From the NCBI GenBank assembly GCA_022393335.1, contig JAJEKB010020302.1, positions 415,714 to 479,713 on the forward strand: DNA of 64,000 nt. The letters run 5' to 3'. A program made the translations under genes and the position numbers. Shown piece after piece: positions 11,983 through 24,696 of this stretch. Source of the stretch: Macrotrachela quadricornifera. Lineage: Eukaryota; Rotifera; Eurotatoria; Philodinida; Philodinidae. The notes beneath the pieces are model-generated. The model did no database searches, was not told the DNA's origin, and worked only from the letters and a program-made list of their open reading frames with translations. Numbering within the stretch: position 1 is the stretch's first letter; each line of letters starts with the position of its first letter.

Positions 11983-12964
11983 CAGGTGTGTTCAAAAAAA
12001 CTTGTACAAAATTCCTTTGTAATCTTTAAATCTTTTTTCTACGGCTCGAAGTAGCTATAAACGCCATTTTTTTAGGAATGACTCTAAAGTAGTTGTACTG
12101 GATAACCATCATAGAGAACTTCGGATTTTCTTATTTTTAATATAAATCTATATGGTTATATTATCTTCTTCTCCCTCAAAAAGGCTAGCATATATCTTTA
12201 CTATACTGTTGAAATAAAGCCATAAAGATCTGCTTGTATGATCCATTGTAAAACAAGTGTTCTACTAAGAACTATCTATTACAACAGTGCCAGATTAAAA
12301 TAAACCATCGTTATTCAAAACATCCAAACCAAAAAATGAAATATGTACCTGTAAACGTAAACAAAAGTTTATGAATGAGATCATATTGCAAATCAAGATG
12401 TGTTGTCTGTTATATGTTGAGGTGCAGTTTTGATGGTCTTTATTAAATTTATATGCTTGATAGCAGCCTATTTTTTACTGTTAGATGTAAGCGGTGAAAA
12501 GAGCGATATCGCTTTAAAAAGCTGTATCATCAAAGGCGTTTCTAATGAGAAAAATAATTGAAAATGTATCAGTCATGTCATTGAACAATTCGTTAGCATT
12601 AATACACCTGAAATACTTCAATATCTATCTGATATCTTGGACATTCATTTCATAGGAACCTTCGGTCAGCCATAAACTATATCGCTGAGAAAATAAAGTC
12701 AAAATAAATTGTTGAATTCCATCATTTTTTAGGTGAAGAAGTTTAAAATGTTGAAATTTGTGTTGTAGTTGATTTTGATATGTCCAAAGAAAAAACATCT
12801 TTACTTTCTATTTCCTCCAAAGGTGGACAAAGGGAATATCAAATTGTGCTGTTTTATAGTACTTTTCGTGGGCTATAAACCATAATAGAAAACAATCCGA
12901 AGAGGATGTGTATATAGAATAATACCTGTAGAAAAAGATGTACAAGTTTTTTTGAACACAGCTG
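11983..12964. mobile_element. 982-bp TA-flanked TIR element (Tc1/mariner-like, non-autonomous)
   Basis: The left end CAGGTGTGTTCAAAAAAACT and the right end, read on the other strand as CAGCTGTGTTCAAAAAAACT, match over at least 26 bp with one mismatch (both continue TGTACA). TA dinucleotides flank both ends (11981-11982 and 12965-12966). The TA target and CAG termini suit the Tc1/mariner/IS630 group. The interior has no recognisable transposase and looks either deleted or decayed. Confidence 0.8.
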
Positions 12965-13176
12965 TATATCACACCTTTTCATAAAGCTTATTTTTATCTT
13001 AAATTACACTTTGATGTGTCGGTATTCTGAAAGTTTGTCAAAGAATTATATAATGTCACTTACAATTAGTAAGATATCTTTTAATCTCATTGATACATTT
13101 CCATCTAGGATAAATTTTTCGTTTTCTTGCTATACTTATAGATGAAATTTGAAAAATCTTACCATTTTCTTTTACT

Positions 13177-13219
13177 CAGATAAGGCATCTACCTATAGCT
13201 GTAGAAAATGCCTTATCTG
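13177..13219. other. short perfect hairpin
   Basis: CAGATAAGGCAT (13177-13188) is followed 19 nt later by its exact reverse complement ATGCCTTATCTG (13208-13219). A small inner CTAC/GTAG pairing lies in the loop. It sits about 220 bp upstream of the ADP-ribosyltransferase start. It could be a cis element, a small-RNA hairpin or a chance palindrome. Confidence 0.4.
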
Positions 13220-13277
13220 AATTATTAATGATAATTAAAGTAACATTTTATTTATTACCTCAATAATAGAAGGTTTT

Positions 13278-13285
13278 TATATAAG
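13278..13285 (+). promoter_or_regulatory. TATA-like box of the ADP-ribosyltransferase gene
   Basis: TATATAAG lies 156 bp upstream of ATG13441, leaving room for a 5' leader. It is a consensus core-promoter match. Confidence 0.4.
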
Positions 13286-13440
13286 CTATGAGTTATGTTA
13301 CAAATAAAAATTCATCTTTCACCTCTTTAGCAGTTCTGAGTGTTCACTTAAATTATAATTATGATTTAGAGAAAAACTAATCTTTGGTATAACTAATTTT
13401 TGTGTTTTTTAAGAATTAATTTGAAGCTTGATATTACTAA

Positions 13441-14307
13441 ATGGCTTCAAAATATTCTGATAATAATGATTCACAACATAATCAACGATATTCAGATTTT
13501 GTTGAAGAACCTTGTCAAATGTTAATGCCTATTCAAGGTTATGAAAAAAAACCTCTGGTTACAATCGAAGAAGCTGTTGAACCATTAGTTTCAGTTGTAC
13601 CCGATGTTAGGCGAATGGTATATGTTGCTAAAAAGAAATGTAAAAATTCTCCAGCTGATAATCTTTCAGTAGATGAATCAGCTTCAATAATGCTTTATTC
13701 AATGGAATGGGAACCGCAAGAAGAATGTCTTTATTATGTATTAAATACAACTCTTCGTTCTGAAAATCGAAAAAAATTAATTCCATGGTTTTTATTCTTA
13801 AAACTAGTTTTAACTGCATTTGCACGTCTACCATCACGAAATCGTTTTGTTTATTGTGGTATTAAACGTGATATGACAAAAGGTTATCCTGAAGGAGAAG
13901 AAATTATTTGGTGGGGATTTAGTTCATGTACATCAAGAATCGACATTTTGGAAAATGAACAATTTTTGGGTACAACAGGAACAAGAACTTTTTTTACTAT
14001 TGAATGTACAAGTGGAAAAGATATTCGAAATCATTCGTTTTTTCGAAATGAAGATGAAATTATTCTTCCACCTGGACGACAATTCGAAGTTATTTCTTGT
14101 CTTAATCAACCAGGTGGTCTTCATATGATAAAACTTAAAGAAATTGAACCACCATATGCACTTCTTGAACCTCCATCAAAAGTAAGTCAATCTTTTATTA
14201 TTTAATCAATAATTAAACTGTAAAATTATATTTGAATTTTTTCAAGGATATTTCAATAACTTTCAACCCTATTTCAGCCACTTCTCAATCACTATCCACA
14301 TCAATAA
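13441..14307 (+). CDS. NAD(P)+--arginine ADP-ribosyltransferase (ARTC-type), possibly active-site altered
   Basis: The start ATG13441 opens a frame of 254 codons unspliced. A GTAAGT donor at 14182 and a TTTCAG acceptor ending at 14277 define a 96-nt intron. Splicing changes the tail to PLLNHYPHQ with a stop at 14307. The ART fold is clear: WWGFSSCTS (about residues 157-165, the serine motif), ENEQFLG, and the E-x-E motif at E204-D205-E206 in RNEDEIILPPGRQF. This family transfers ADP-ribose from NAD to arginine. The first strand of the R-S-E triad reads VYCGIK (about residues 137-142). In the family I expect Y-R-G here, so the NAD-binding arginine seems replaced by cysteine (codon TGT). There is no signal peptide, so it is likely intracellular. 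The fold assignment is secure; activity is doubtful. Confidence 0.85.
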
Positions 14308-15518
14308 GCAGGTATTATTATTATTCTTAGATGTATTCAAAAAAAGTTTAAAAAATAGTTCAGATCATGCGTATCTATGCTAAAATAAAATTCATTATTT
14401 TTCATAAATATAATTCAAAAAATCAAGTACACGAAAAACCATATTAAGGATGAAGATTAAGATTTCGTAACTAGTATAAGGTTAAAAATAAACTATAGGT
14501 TTTTTTTCAACTATAACCATTTACATTGATACATATCGAACAGATAATATTTCACAGTATATCTTTTGAGAGAATAAGTTTATCTTTCTTATTATAATCC
14601 TGATCTTTACTCTCTCAATAGTAAATTACTTTTGAAAAAGTTTTACTAAATTGTGATAAATGAGATCTCGAGTATTATCTAGTTGCATTAAACTACCAAC
14701 GGCGAACTGTTGACTCGTTTCTTTTCTAAACTATTTGAAAATGTGCTTTTTGAAATACACTAAAAGTTAGATATTAAACATCAAATGAACGATATGATGT
14801 TGGTAGTTTAATCTAATTGGTTAAAATAGGGATCTTCGAGAATTGCGATAGGAGGCTGTTCCGAAATATTAAACAGACCATTAGACATCCATATTTTATT
14901 AAAATTTCAGGAAACCGGAATTATTTCGCTGAGATATACTACGATTTGGTCACAAGTATTTTGAATCAGTCGGGCTAGCTATGAATGATTGAGAACCGCA
15001 GATCATCTTTCGCAAAACTCATGCAAGTTGCATTTCAAGGAGCTATATAGTAAACATCCTATATAATATCGTAGTCATAGTTAAGAGATATATGAAAGCA
15101 TAGATTTAACTGCTTTTAAAAAGTGCGCCTTGTGTATAATGTGATGAGTAAAAATTTCGATTAACAATAGATGTGTAACTGACACTGAATTGTTTCAATA
15201 GGCAATTGTGATAGATTTAAAAAATCCTGAATGACTTCTGTTTTATTTGAATTTTTTTCGCTGATATAGAATTTTTTAAACAAACATAGAATTTGATGTA
15301 GAATATAAGTAATTTTTTTCTATAAATTTTATCTGTACAAAACACAGTTTTAGTCTGAAAATTATCATTTTTCGAACAGAAGAGAAGTTTTAATTAGTTC
15401 AACATATATAGCAAAAAGAAAATAATTTCACTATATCTCTCATGTTTAGTTAAAGCTTTGTTTATTAACATATAACTAAAAAATAATTGAAAAATAAGAA
15501 TCAAGATTTTGTTGAATT
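14308..15518. other. no gene; small inverted repeat 14687-14812
   Basis: ATTAAACTACCAAC (14687-14700) and GTTGGTAGTTTAAT (14799-14812) are perfect inverted repeats about 126 bp end to end, like a tiny MITE. Nothing else is recognisable. Confidence 0.45.
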
Positions 15519-15536
15519 CAGGGGGCGGCAGAACGT
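15519..15536. repeat. 3'-end terminal inverted repeat of the hAT element
   Basis: CAGGGGGCGGCAGAACGT begins at 15519, about 230 bp beyond the transposase stop. It matches the GC-rich ends at 3665-3682 and 10719-10741. The other end of this copy was not found upstream of 18626, so the element is truncated or its 5' end has diverged. Confidence 0.5.
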
Positions 15537-15747
15537 GCTGAAATCTGGTGAGACTTAAAAGTAGCTTTTTATACATTACCATGAGACAATATAAGGAAGT
15601 TATAGGCGATAAGCCGCTTTTAGACTGTTTTATTTTTTTGTTGCCATCAAAAAATCAATGCGTTCGCATATTTCGTCCTTCAGTAACAGAACTTCTAAAT
15701 CTTTACAGAAAGACAAAATTTTCATAAAAATATGAAGATCATTTATT

Positions 15748-18626
15748 TCACACTAGAGCATTGAACCAAAAAAAGTTTGTCTTTTTTCGTTTTGATGATA
15801 TAAATTTGAACATGATTTGATTTGGTTCAATTTTATCAAGTTTTTCTTTATAAATATGTGGTAGTAAACAATGATTGAGACGTGGTTGATTCATCGAAGA
15901 ACGAAGTAAATTTTTTATTCTATTTAATGCGCTGAATGTAAGTTCGGCCGTGGCTGTCGAAATCGGAATGGTTAGATATAATTTTAATAATTTATGATAT
16001 TCTGTAAACATTTGTTTACCTATTTGACATGCATTTAAAATTTTACAAATTGTTGAAATTTTTGTGATTTGTTTTATGTTCATCTGGTTTGTCTTACTTA
16101 CCGATTGACAAAAATCATAAACCATAAGAGCTTCGGCTTTCAATCGTTCGACGTCAATATCATTACAACAAAAATCTTTAATTGATTGTATACAATCATT
16201 TATATCATCAAATGAATTATTTGCTACACGAATAATAAATTTTTCGACGTTACACAATAATTTAAAATTATTTTGAGTAAATCGATTTTGTAACATATCA
16301 ATAACAATTTCAAGTGCTTCAATATATTGTTCATGATAAAATTCTTCATGACTAGAAAAAGTTACAAAAGTTGAATTATAATCATAACGTCTTGATGATC
16401 GTCGATGTCGTGGTAGAACAGGTTCATCTGTTAAATCAACACTATCTTTTACCACATCACTATAAAATGGTTTAAAATTATTATCATTTAGAAAAAAAAA
16501 TTAAGCAAAATAGATGCACTGCCGCATTTCTGCAAGTCTTTCACCTTGAATAAGTTGAAAGTAGTGAATAACAGATTCAGCTGCACAAAGAACATCTGCT
16601 AAACAACAACTTGAACTTTGTATCGTATGTGAAAATTTTTCTGTAGCTGAAAATATTAGTTGACCTAATTTTAAACCAAAAAAGAAGCTAAATTTTTTCG
16701 TTTTTTCATAAAGACCATCAGCTTTTATACCAGGACGACCTTTTTCATCAGCAAGTGGACATAAAGCTTCTTGAACTAAAAATGAATATAATATTTGGAG
16801 CTTTGAATAGTATGTCAGAAGAGCAAGGAATAAATTATATATGATGAAATTCAGTATTTTTTACCTAGTTTATAATTTTCTAACAAAGAATTATATGATT
16901 CAGCACGCATAGTCCATCGTGTTGGGCATAAAGGTGTGAGATTTGAATAAGACATTGATAATTGATTAGATATGTCTTTTAAAATAGCAAGACGTTTTGG
17001 TGATCGACGAATAAAATCAATTATTTCTTTTACAAATGATATACAAATACCAATAGTAGCAGATTTATCAGTTAAATCATGCACAGTCAAATCTAAGCAA
17101 TGAGCTATGCAATGTACATACATAGCGTTTGGTTGCTGATTCAAAATCAAAGCTGATACACCACCATAGACTCCTGACATATTTCACGCTCCGTCATAGC
17201 TTTGGCCACGACAATCGAGCACATTTAAACCACAACGAATTAATACATCACGAATTGCTTCACCAATTGTTGGAGCATCTTGTCGAGATAATTCATAAAG
17301 ACCAGGAATATCTTCAAAAATTTCATAATTATCATCTACCGAACGAATAGTAATACATAACTGTTCAACTGTTGATTCATCACATATTAAGGCAAACCAT
17401 TTTCTGTTAGCGATCTAAATAGGATAACAAAATATTTTCAACTTCGGATGAACTCAAAGACAATGTTAATTCAATTCAGAACAGAAAATTAGAAATATTT
17501 AAACTTTCTTCTCATGATTCATGATAATATTTTTAATCAAACCAAGCTATACATAGTACGTAAGTTACTTCTTTCATAATATCTCGAATAATAACTAAAT
17601 AAATTTCTTTGCATAATTCATCAATGATATCGTGAGATAAATATTCCTGTTCTCAATCCATTCGTTTAAACATTCATTATCAATACTCCGAAGTTTTAAC
17701 AGTTGGATCAAATTACTTTCAATATCAGAGTGACCTCGCAGCGCAAGTCCTTGTCGAAGTAAATATATAATACACGAAATTTGTATTGAAAGAGCTTTTC
17801 GACGTTGTTCTTGTTGTCGTTTTGTTGCTGATGTTAATTGAGGTGCTATAGTTGATTTTGTTTGTTGACTAACAACGTAAACTGAATCAGCACGCATTTT
17901 AGTTGATTCATGAAGTTTAAATCTTGACCTGATATTTTTCCAGTCGAAAAAATCTTCTACTACAAAACTTCTATGAGATAATTGTAACGGCATTGTAGTT
18001 GGATGAATTTCACGTTCAGATGCAGTTTGACATGGATGACAAAATATTTTTTTTAATCTTAAATAAAAAAAACATGATATTTTATAAATAAATTTCGATT
18101 TCGAGCGTATTTGTTTTACATGAAAACTCACTTTAAAAAATGTTAACCAAGAGTGTTCTACAAACCATTGTTTTTGACAGGATCGTTTATCAATTGCTGC
18201 TGATGCTAATTCATCATCTCTCACGGGATGATATGGTGTCGATGAATTACAACAATATGAATCACATTTAGATGTTAAAATTACACTTTTAGTTGATGAA
18301 CGAGATGCAGATAAATTTGCTGTATTTATTGATGGTGTTTGTTTATTTTCATTTGATGATCTGTTAGAATTATCAAAAATTTCAAGTCGGTTTTCACATT
18401 CATCGCAATTTTCCAGTAAAACATTCGTATCGGACAAATTTAATGGATTAACAAGAGAACTAGTTTGATTTACAGCTAATATTTTAGGAGCTTCATCTCG
18501 AAAACTTGTTGAAAGATCAGTTAAATCAGTCAAAGGTACTTCTTCTACTGATGCAGATGTTGTTGTATTTTTTATTTTTCTAGCGAAATATTCTAAAATT
18601 GATCCAGCACATCGTTTTGATGCCAT
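15748..18626 (-). pseudogene. hAT-superfamily transposase (zinc-finger MYM/TTF type), decayed
   Basis: The pieces read in order on the minus strand. From ATG18626: an N-terminal region with a TTF-like zinc-finger segment (KKIFCHPCQTA) and SKMRADSVYVVS. Then an intron at 17415-17568, then KWFALICDEST and RGQSYDGA-stop-NMSGVYGG. Next comes AMYVHCIAHCLDLTVHD, CPTRW, an intron at 16776-16864, and finally the C-terminal dimerisation block LTIPISTATAELTFSALNRI. DEST, YDGA.NMSG, HC.AH.L and the C-terminal block are hAT landmarks. Defects are a TGA at 17184-17186 in the YDGA.NMSG motif, a frameshift near 17640 (ENR/EYLSHDIIDELCKEIY), and a frameshift at the T-run near 16491-16503. An intron-like stretch near 18058-18131 also has mismatched phase. 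The copy cannot encode an intact enzyme. Confidence 0.88.
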
Positions 18627-19930
18627 TATTGTTTATAATCTAAATTATTAATTTTAAAATCATGATTAAAAGAAAGTACTAATTATCTGTTTAATATTTA
18701 TATAAATATGAAATCAGATTTTATTTAGCAAGACAAATATAATAATCCTCCAAACATACTGTACTTAAATCATAGTACCAAGTCATTGAAAAAATTTGGA
18801 AGCTAGAGATTCGGATAAATATACAAATCAATTTGTTTGACACATTATTTTAGTTGATATGTTTGCTGATATTTCAAATCGTTAAAATGGATGAATTCTA
18901 CTGAATTCATTAGAGAGAATAAGCACTTGAATATAGGTAGAGTCCTGATGCCTTTTCATCGCATAGTTCTACAATTGGTTTAGTGCGCATCACTTTATGT
19001 AAATGAGATGAAAGATTCCGCTATAAATCACAAAGAAATAGTTAGAATATTATTGTATGAATTTCTTAGTTTTTTTTATCACAACATATAAATAAATGTA
19101 TTATAAGTTCGAATCATCGCATTGAAATAATATTCATTGATAAAATAAGTATAAATCATTGTGCAAAAAAATATGAAATTCATAATTCCGGTGAGGCTCA
19201 TGCTTTACCGTGCCTATGGCTGAATTTTAAATTAAATTAATTTAAACTGTTTATTTTAGTTTGAAACTATCGAATAATAAAATAGAATCATCAGGTAAGA
19301 TTAAATTCGACTCTTTTAATTAAATTTAACAATCATATCACTTTGAAAGTTGTTCATGAAAACAATCAGAAGGCCAAAGTCATTGCGGATATCATTATAT
19401 CTGATATCAACAGTGAAACATCCCTTTCTTATTAAAAAAATCCAATTTTTTAAGGAAAAATCGAAGTGAAGTTTTTATCGTAGGAAAATGAGCCAAAGTT
19501 TTCTCTTTCAGAATATAATGTATGTAGAAGAAGTTCTTGGTAATTTTCCTATTGATATATTTTTGCAATTACTTCAGTAATATCAAAAAATAAATAATCG
19601 TTGTAAAAAAAGCATATCAAAGTATACTTATTATGTAAAAACAAAGGTTTTAGCTCAAGACTTAAGTAAGTCAATAAAGAAAGTTTGTCACATGCATTTT
19701 TGATCCTCAAAAAATACTGGATGAGATATTTCAAACGTCCATATTTTGCATTTCAGTTTTTATCAATCAATACATCGTATTTAAAAACAAAATATGCCAT
19801 AAGATGCAGCGTGAAAAGCTTTACAACTGACGCAAGATCGCCTCTCTTACAGTTGCATTTTTTCCTTTCAAAATGATCAAAACTTTGAGCGACCAAAATT
19901 CAACTGTGCGAATGATATTAATTTATAAAA
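18627..19930. other. no gene; one copy of the GATGCAGCGTGAAAA repeat
   Basis: Intergenic sequence. The dispersed motif AAGATGCAGCGTGAAAAGCT occurs at about 19801-19820 in the plus orientation. It is a single member of the family clustered at 21290-22150. Confidence 0.45.
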
Positions 19931-19944
19931 AACCATTTGTTTTC

Positions 19945-20970
19945 TATATGTTCTCCTGGGAAAAAGTTTCACTATGTATTCCTTATTTAGTGTCACTATA
20001 AGAACACATTTATTTAAAACTAATTACATATTCTGAAAGCCTGTGGAGTTTTGTATCACTCTGTATATTTACTGATTTTTTTACATCCATTTATTGAAAA
20101 ATAATTTGAACACAATGAAGACACTCTAATGTCCACATTCCCAAAGGCTTTATTTTCTCACTATCATCGAAATTAGTTTTGTAAATTTTTTATCATTGTG
20201 AAATTATTAGTTCATTTATTGTAAAGAAAATTTGAGTCGAAGGAAAATATCCTCAACCGACAAGTACCAAAAATCTGCACTTTCTTCACTGTTTTTTTTA
20301 TTTATTAACCGGAAGAAATAAATTATGTAAAAGAAAGCACATCGTTTGATAGCGCATGAAATTCTCTATCATTCTGTTTATTTTAGTCTTGCTCTGCATT
20401 CATGCAGTGCAGTATATGAATGCAAAGCGTGACAAAAATACATACAGTGATAGAGAATTTCAAGCTCTATGAAAATCTATATTTGCTTTTTAAAAAATTT
20501 TTCCCACAGGAAAAATAATTTCAAATATAATACTACAAAAGTAACAAAAAAAAGTGTGAATTTTTTATACTTGTCGATTGAGGATGTTTTCATTCGACTT
20601 AAATTTTCTTTACAATAAATGAACATAAGAAAATAAGTAAATATACCGGATGATAGAAAATTTTAAGATCTATCAGAATATATAGATGCCTTTCTAAAAT
20701 AATAATTTCACAGTGATAAAGAATTTACAAAACTGATTTTGATAACAGTGAGAAAATAAAGACTTTGGGAATGTGGACATTAGAGTATCTTCATTGTGTT
20801 CAAATTAACTTTGAATAAATGAATGTAAAAAAAATCAGTAAATATACAGAGTGATAGAAAACTCCACGAGCTTTCAGAATATGTAGTTGGTTTTAAATAA
20901 ATGAGTTTTTACAGTGATAATAAATAAGAAATGCAGAGTGAAACTTTTTTTTTCCAGGGGAAATAGATAC
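19945..20970. repeat. large foldback palindrome, about 1.03 kb
   Basis: The left half (19945-20404) and the right half (20415-20970) are imperfect reverse complements almost to the centre. The innermost pairing is TGCATTCAT/ATGAATGCA around 20410. Other matched blocks are AATGTCCACATTCCCAAAG with CTTTGGGAATGTGGACATT, ACTCTGTATATTTACTGATT with AATCAGTAAATATACAGAGT, and GTTTCACT..TATTTA with TAAATAAG..AGTGAAAC. No protein is encoded. It is a foldback or MITE-like hairpin, or two head-to-head copies of one repeat. Confidence 0.75.
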
Positions 20971-21289
20971 GTTGAAAAATTCATATTGGTAGTTTTAACA
21001 CGTAATAGATATAGTTCCTAGAATAGATCAACATGGAGAATAAAAACAATGAAGGTGAAACTTTATAAATTCCTGTTGTAAGAGTTTTTTTACGATTCTA
21101 TGTAGATATACAGAAAATTATAGAAGAAAAACATAAATTTTTCAAAAATTTGAGATGTTCTGTAGGATTATTAGATTACATATATAGGACATTCCAAAAG
21201 TTTTTTCACCCGACTCTTCTGAAAGCTTCAGTTTTCATTGAAGTATTCTAACCTTTAATTTCATATTTTAATCCTCTAAAACATTTTGT

Positions 21290-22150
21290 GAAAAAAATAA
21301 TAAAATATACCAGAAGATACTGCGTGAAAAACTCTACAATCTACAGTATAAAGCTTACGCTGATTTATACTTTTTTTTTGAAAATAAACAAATATCCTGA
21401 GCAATCAAATCTCGACGCTACAATGCGTAATTTAGAGAATTTTGCTTTTATTTTCAGAATAAAAATGACGCAATTAAAATAAAACTATTGTTTGCAAATT
21501 GTAGAGTTTTTCACGCTGCATCTCTCGTCATGTTTCATTTTCTGAAAAGAAAACGTGTTCAGTGAAAAAAAGAGGAAATACGAAAAAAAGAAAGTCTTCA
21601 TTCGTGTAGAATTTTTGCATCCTAGAAAATTTCTCTCTCATAGTTTTTGTTTTACTTACGAACAATAGTTGCATATATAATATAAACTGTTCTTTGTAAA
21701 TTATGGAGCTTTTCACGCTGCATCTTATGATGTATTTTGTTTTTTTAAATATAGCTTATCAATTGATGAATAAGAAAAGAAACTCATTCGTTGCATACCA
21801 GAAAAAATCACTTTTTTTGCAACATTGAAATTTAATCGTTCTGAATTTTCTCGATTTTCAAAACAAAAAGGGTAACTTTTAAAAGTAGCTGTCTTATGTA
21901 AATTGTAGAGCTTTCCACGCTGCACCTTATAATATGTTTTGTTTTTGTTTAATAAAAGGTATTAAGTAATGCAAAGGTGAAATAAGAATAAAACGAATTC
22001 ATCTTTTATCACGAAAATATTTTTTTTTCGCAATGTCGGAATTCGATTCCTTAGAACTGTCGATATTTTAACACAAAACATGCAACTGTAAAATTAGTTG
22101 TCGGTTGCAAATTATAGAGCTTTTCACGCTGCATCTTTTAACGTATTTTG
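21290..22150. repeat. array of about 200-bp units carrying TTTTCACGCTGCATCTT
   Basis: The motif AAATT.TAGAGCTTTTCACGCTGCAT occurs at about 21500, 21699, 21900 and 22110 in the same orientation, about 200 bp apart. A fifth copy near 21305 is inverted (CTGCGTGAAAAACTCTACAA). Single relatives lie near 19805, 50782, 57965, 61303 and 61475. Sequence between motifs is shared only loosely. No coding sequence is convincing. Confidence 0.65.
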
Positions 22151-22672
22151 ATTTTTTGATAAAACGTATTTAGGAATCAAAAAATGAAATGCAAAGTTCT
22201 TCTATTTACGACGGGTTATCTGTTAGCAAGTTGCTTGCACTTATCATAAAAGCAATGACGGACCACAGCGAAGCACAATACTTATAAGCCTGAAACTTTG
22301 CAGATAATCTTAAATATGTCTAAGCATTATAACAGTATACTTGAATGCAAACTGAAGCTTTTACAAGAGCCGGGTGAAAAAGCTTTTGGAATACTCCATG
22401 TACATTCACATCGAGCAAAGATTAACTGACAAAAACGTTTGCTTACTTTTGTAAAACTATAAGGAATAACAGGAGAGAACAAGAATGATAAGAAGATTAA
22501 GAGAACAGAAGGAACGAACGAACATGTATACGTATGTGTATATATATACAGGATCGTGAACTGGAATAATCCTAAATATATATATATGAAGGAAAGAAAA
22601 AATCATATGTATGTCATAGAAGGATAAAATGGAAATGTCTTAATATCATTGTAGGAAAGATACCAATATGTA

Positions 22673-23570
22673 CAGGGCGTTTGAAAAGTCACTTACCAAA
22701 AAAAAATTTGAATATCTTCCTTACGGCTCGAGCAAACGAACTGATTTTTTTATCACTGATAGAGGCATGTTCAAAGTTTATATCCATAAAGACATGTCTA
22801 GAGAGGCGCTTTGTTAAGTATCATAATTGGTTTGAGCAAAAAAATTTTTACTTTTTCGCAGATAGGAACAGGGTGAGCCAAAAGTCACTCTACCAAGAAA
22901 AAATTGAATATTTCTGCTACAGCTCAGCCAAACAAACTGATCTTTTTACCCACAATAGCGGCATGTTCACACTTTAAATCCATACAGACAAAGTTAGAGA
23001 AAACCTTTGTTAAGTACCACAAATGACCTCAACAAGAAATGTTTACTTTTTCACAGATAAGAAAAAAAAAATAATATAATTAACAAAGAACTTCTCTAGG
23101 CATGTCTATATGAACCTGAAGCTTGAACATGCCTCTATTATTGCTAAAAGAATTACCCCGTTTGCTCGAGCCGTAATGGAGATACTCAGTTTTCTTTCCG
23201 TTGTGTAATTTTTGGGCAATCTTGAAAAGTCATTTTGTCCAAAAAAAAATTGAATATCTCCTTTACGGTCCAAGCAAATGAGCTGATTTTTTTATCAATG
23301 ATAGAGGTATGTTCAAGCTTCATATTCATAAAGACATGTCTAGAGGGATCTTTTGTCAAGTATATTGTTTTTTCTTCCTATCTGTGAAAAAGTAAAAATT
23401 TTTTTGTTCAAACCAATAATGATACTTAACAAAGCGCCTCTCTAGACATGTCTTTATGGATATAAACTTTGAACATGCCTCTATCATTGATAAAAAAATC
23501 AGTTCGTTTGCTCGAGCCATAAGGAAGATATTCAAATTTTTTTTTGGTAAGTGACTTTTCAAACGCCCTG
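22673..23570. mobile_element. 898-bp TA-flanked TIR element built of repeated 200-bp modules
   Basis: The left end CAGGGCGTTTGAAAAGTCAC and the right end (its reverse complement ending at 23570) match over about 190 bp. This is why near-identical conceptual peptides appear on both strands. TA flanks both ends. The interior holds further diverged copies of the same module: about 22870-23065 forward, 23085-23220 reverse and 23215-23360 forward. The element is therefore a set of nested or head-to-head insertions. There is no transposase. Confidence 0.8.
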
Positions 23571-24696
23571 TATATCTCTAAACATATTGAACAACACCAA
23601 CAACTTTCTTAGAATATAATCAATTTTGTTATAGTTTTTCTTCTTGAAATTTGACAATAAAAGGTAGTTAAAAAAAACGTTTTGATTGTTAATTATTTCA
23701 ATACTCTACTGTTAACATAAGTGGGGTATATTTTTTCTGCAACCGTTAGCAAAACTTGTATTTGCGCCTTGACGCATCTGTACTCGTACTCGAAAAAGAT
23801 CGTATTTGCCCACTTCCGCATAGTATAACATGAGACATTCAGCTTGAGTAAACTGATCGATATGCAAACTGCAGGTCTAGAAATCAATTCTCTATATGTT
23901 CGTTTCTCTAATATTTCATTTGGAGATCCTGCCGAGAACCTGATGCCATTCTGAGGAAAAGTTAGTTCAATTCAACAAAGATCCTGTTATGATACTGAAC
24001 AAAACCTTCGAGGAATTCTGATCACATTCTGAAAGATGAGAACAAAAATCTTTTATTTTTTCGATTCTAAAATTCTGACAGGATCCTGATCATATCTTTC
24101 AAGAATCTTGCACTAAAACATCAAAGATTTTCCTTAGGACTATTACTTGAAACAGACAAAATGAATGTTATTAATAATGAGGATCAAAGTAAAAGAGATA
24201 ACATTTTTGAGTGAGCTCATTAACCCGCTCGATAGAATACTGTTCCAAATTATATGAAAAAAAACTTAAGGAAATATACTATCTTGTGGATGAGATATAA
24301 ATATTTTTTATCTGGATTTCAACAAAACAACGAATATAAAAAGAAAAAAAAAGACCACTACAGAACAAGAAATCTCTGTATTTTCTCTATCACTAGTTTA
24401 ATACATGATATTGTACAATGTTCTGTATATGTCTTTCGAGGTTTTTAAACTACTTGTATCAAGAAAAAGTTTCTCTCCAATTTATACTTTCTTTATATTT
24501 AAGAAATCATTGGTATAGACATTAGTGAAATATATTATAATAGGACTTTTCTTTACAACAACTGAGAATTTTCTCTATTCTGGTCTGTCACATAAATAGA
24601 GTGAAAAACAATATTGTAGAAGTTATTTCTTTTCTCACAATTCATAGAAAATGGAAGATTTTTTTAAATGATGATCATGTTTTCTCTTTCTTTTAG
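23571..24696. other. no gene seen; 5' region of the NHL gene
   Basis: AT-rich sequence. The first exon of the downstream NHL gene should lie here or earlier, but no ATG exon with a clean donor was identified. GATCCTG/CAGGATC words recur near 23935-24085 without a clear structure. Confidence 0.4.

Noticed and set aside
22681..23562. Near-identical peptides (MKSHLPKKNLNIFL...) on opposite strands
   Set aside because: They are mirror images of the inverted repeat arms of the TIR element, not genes.
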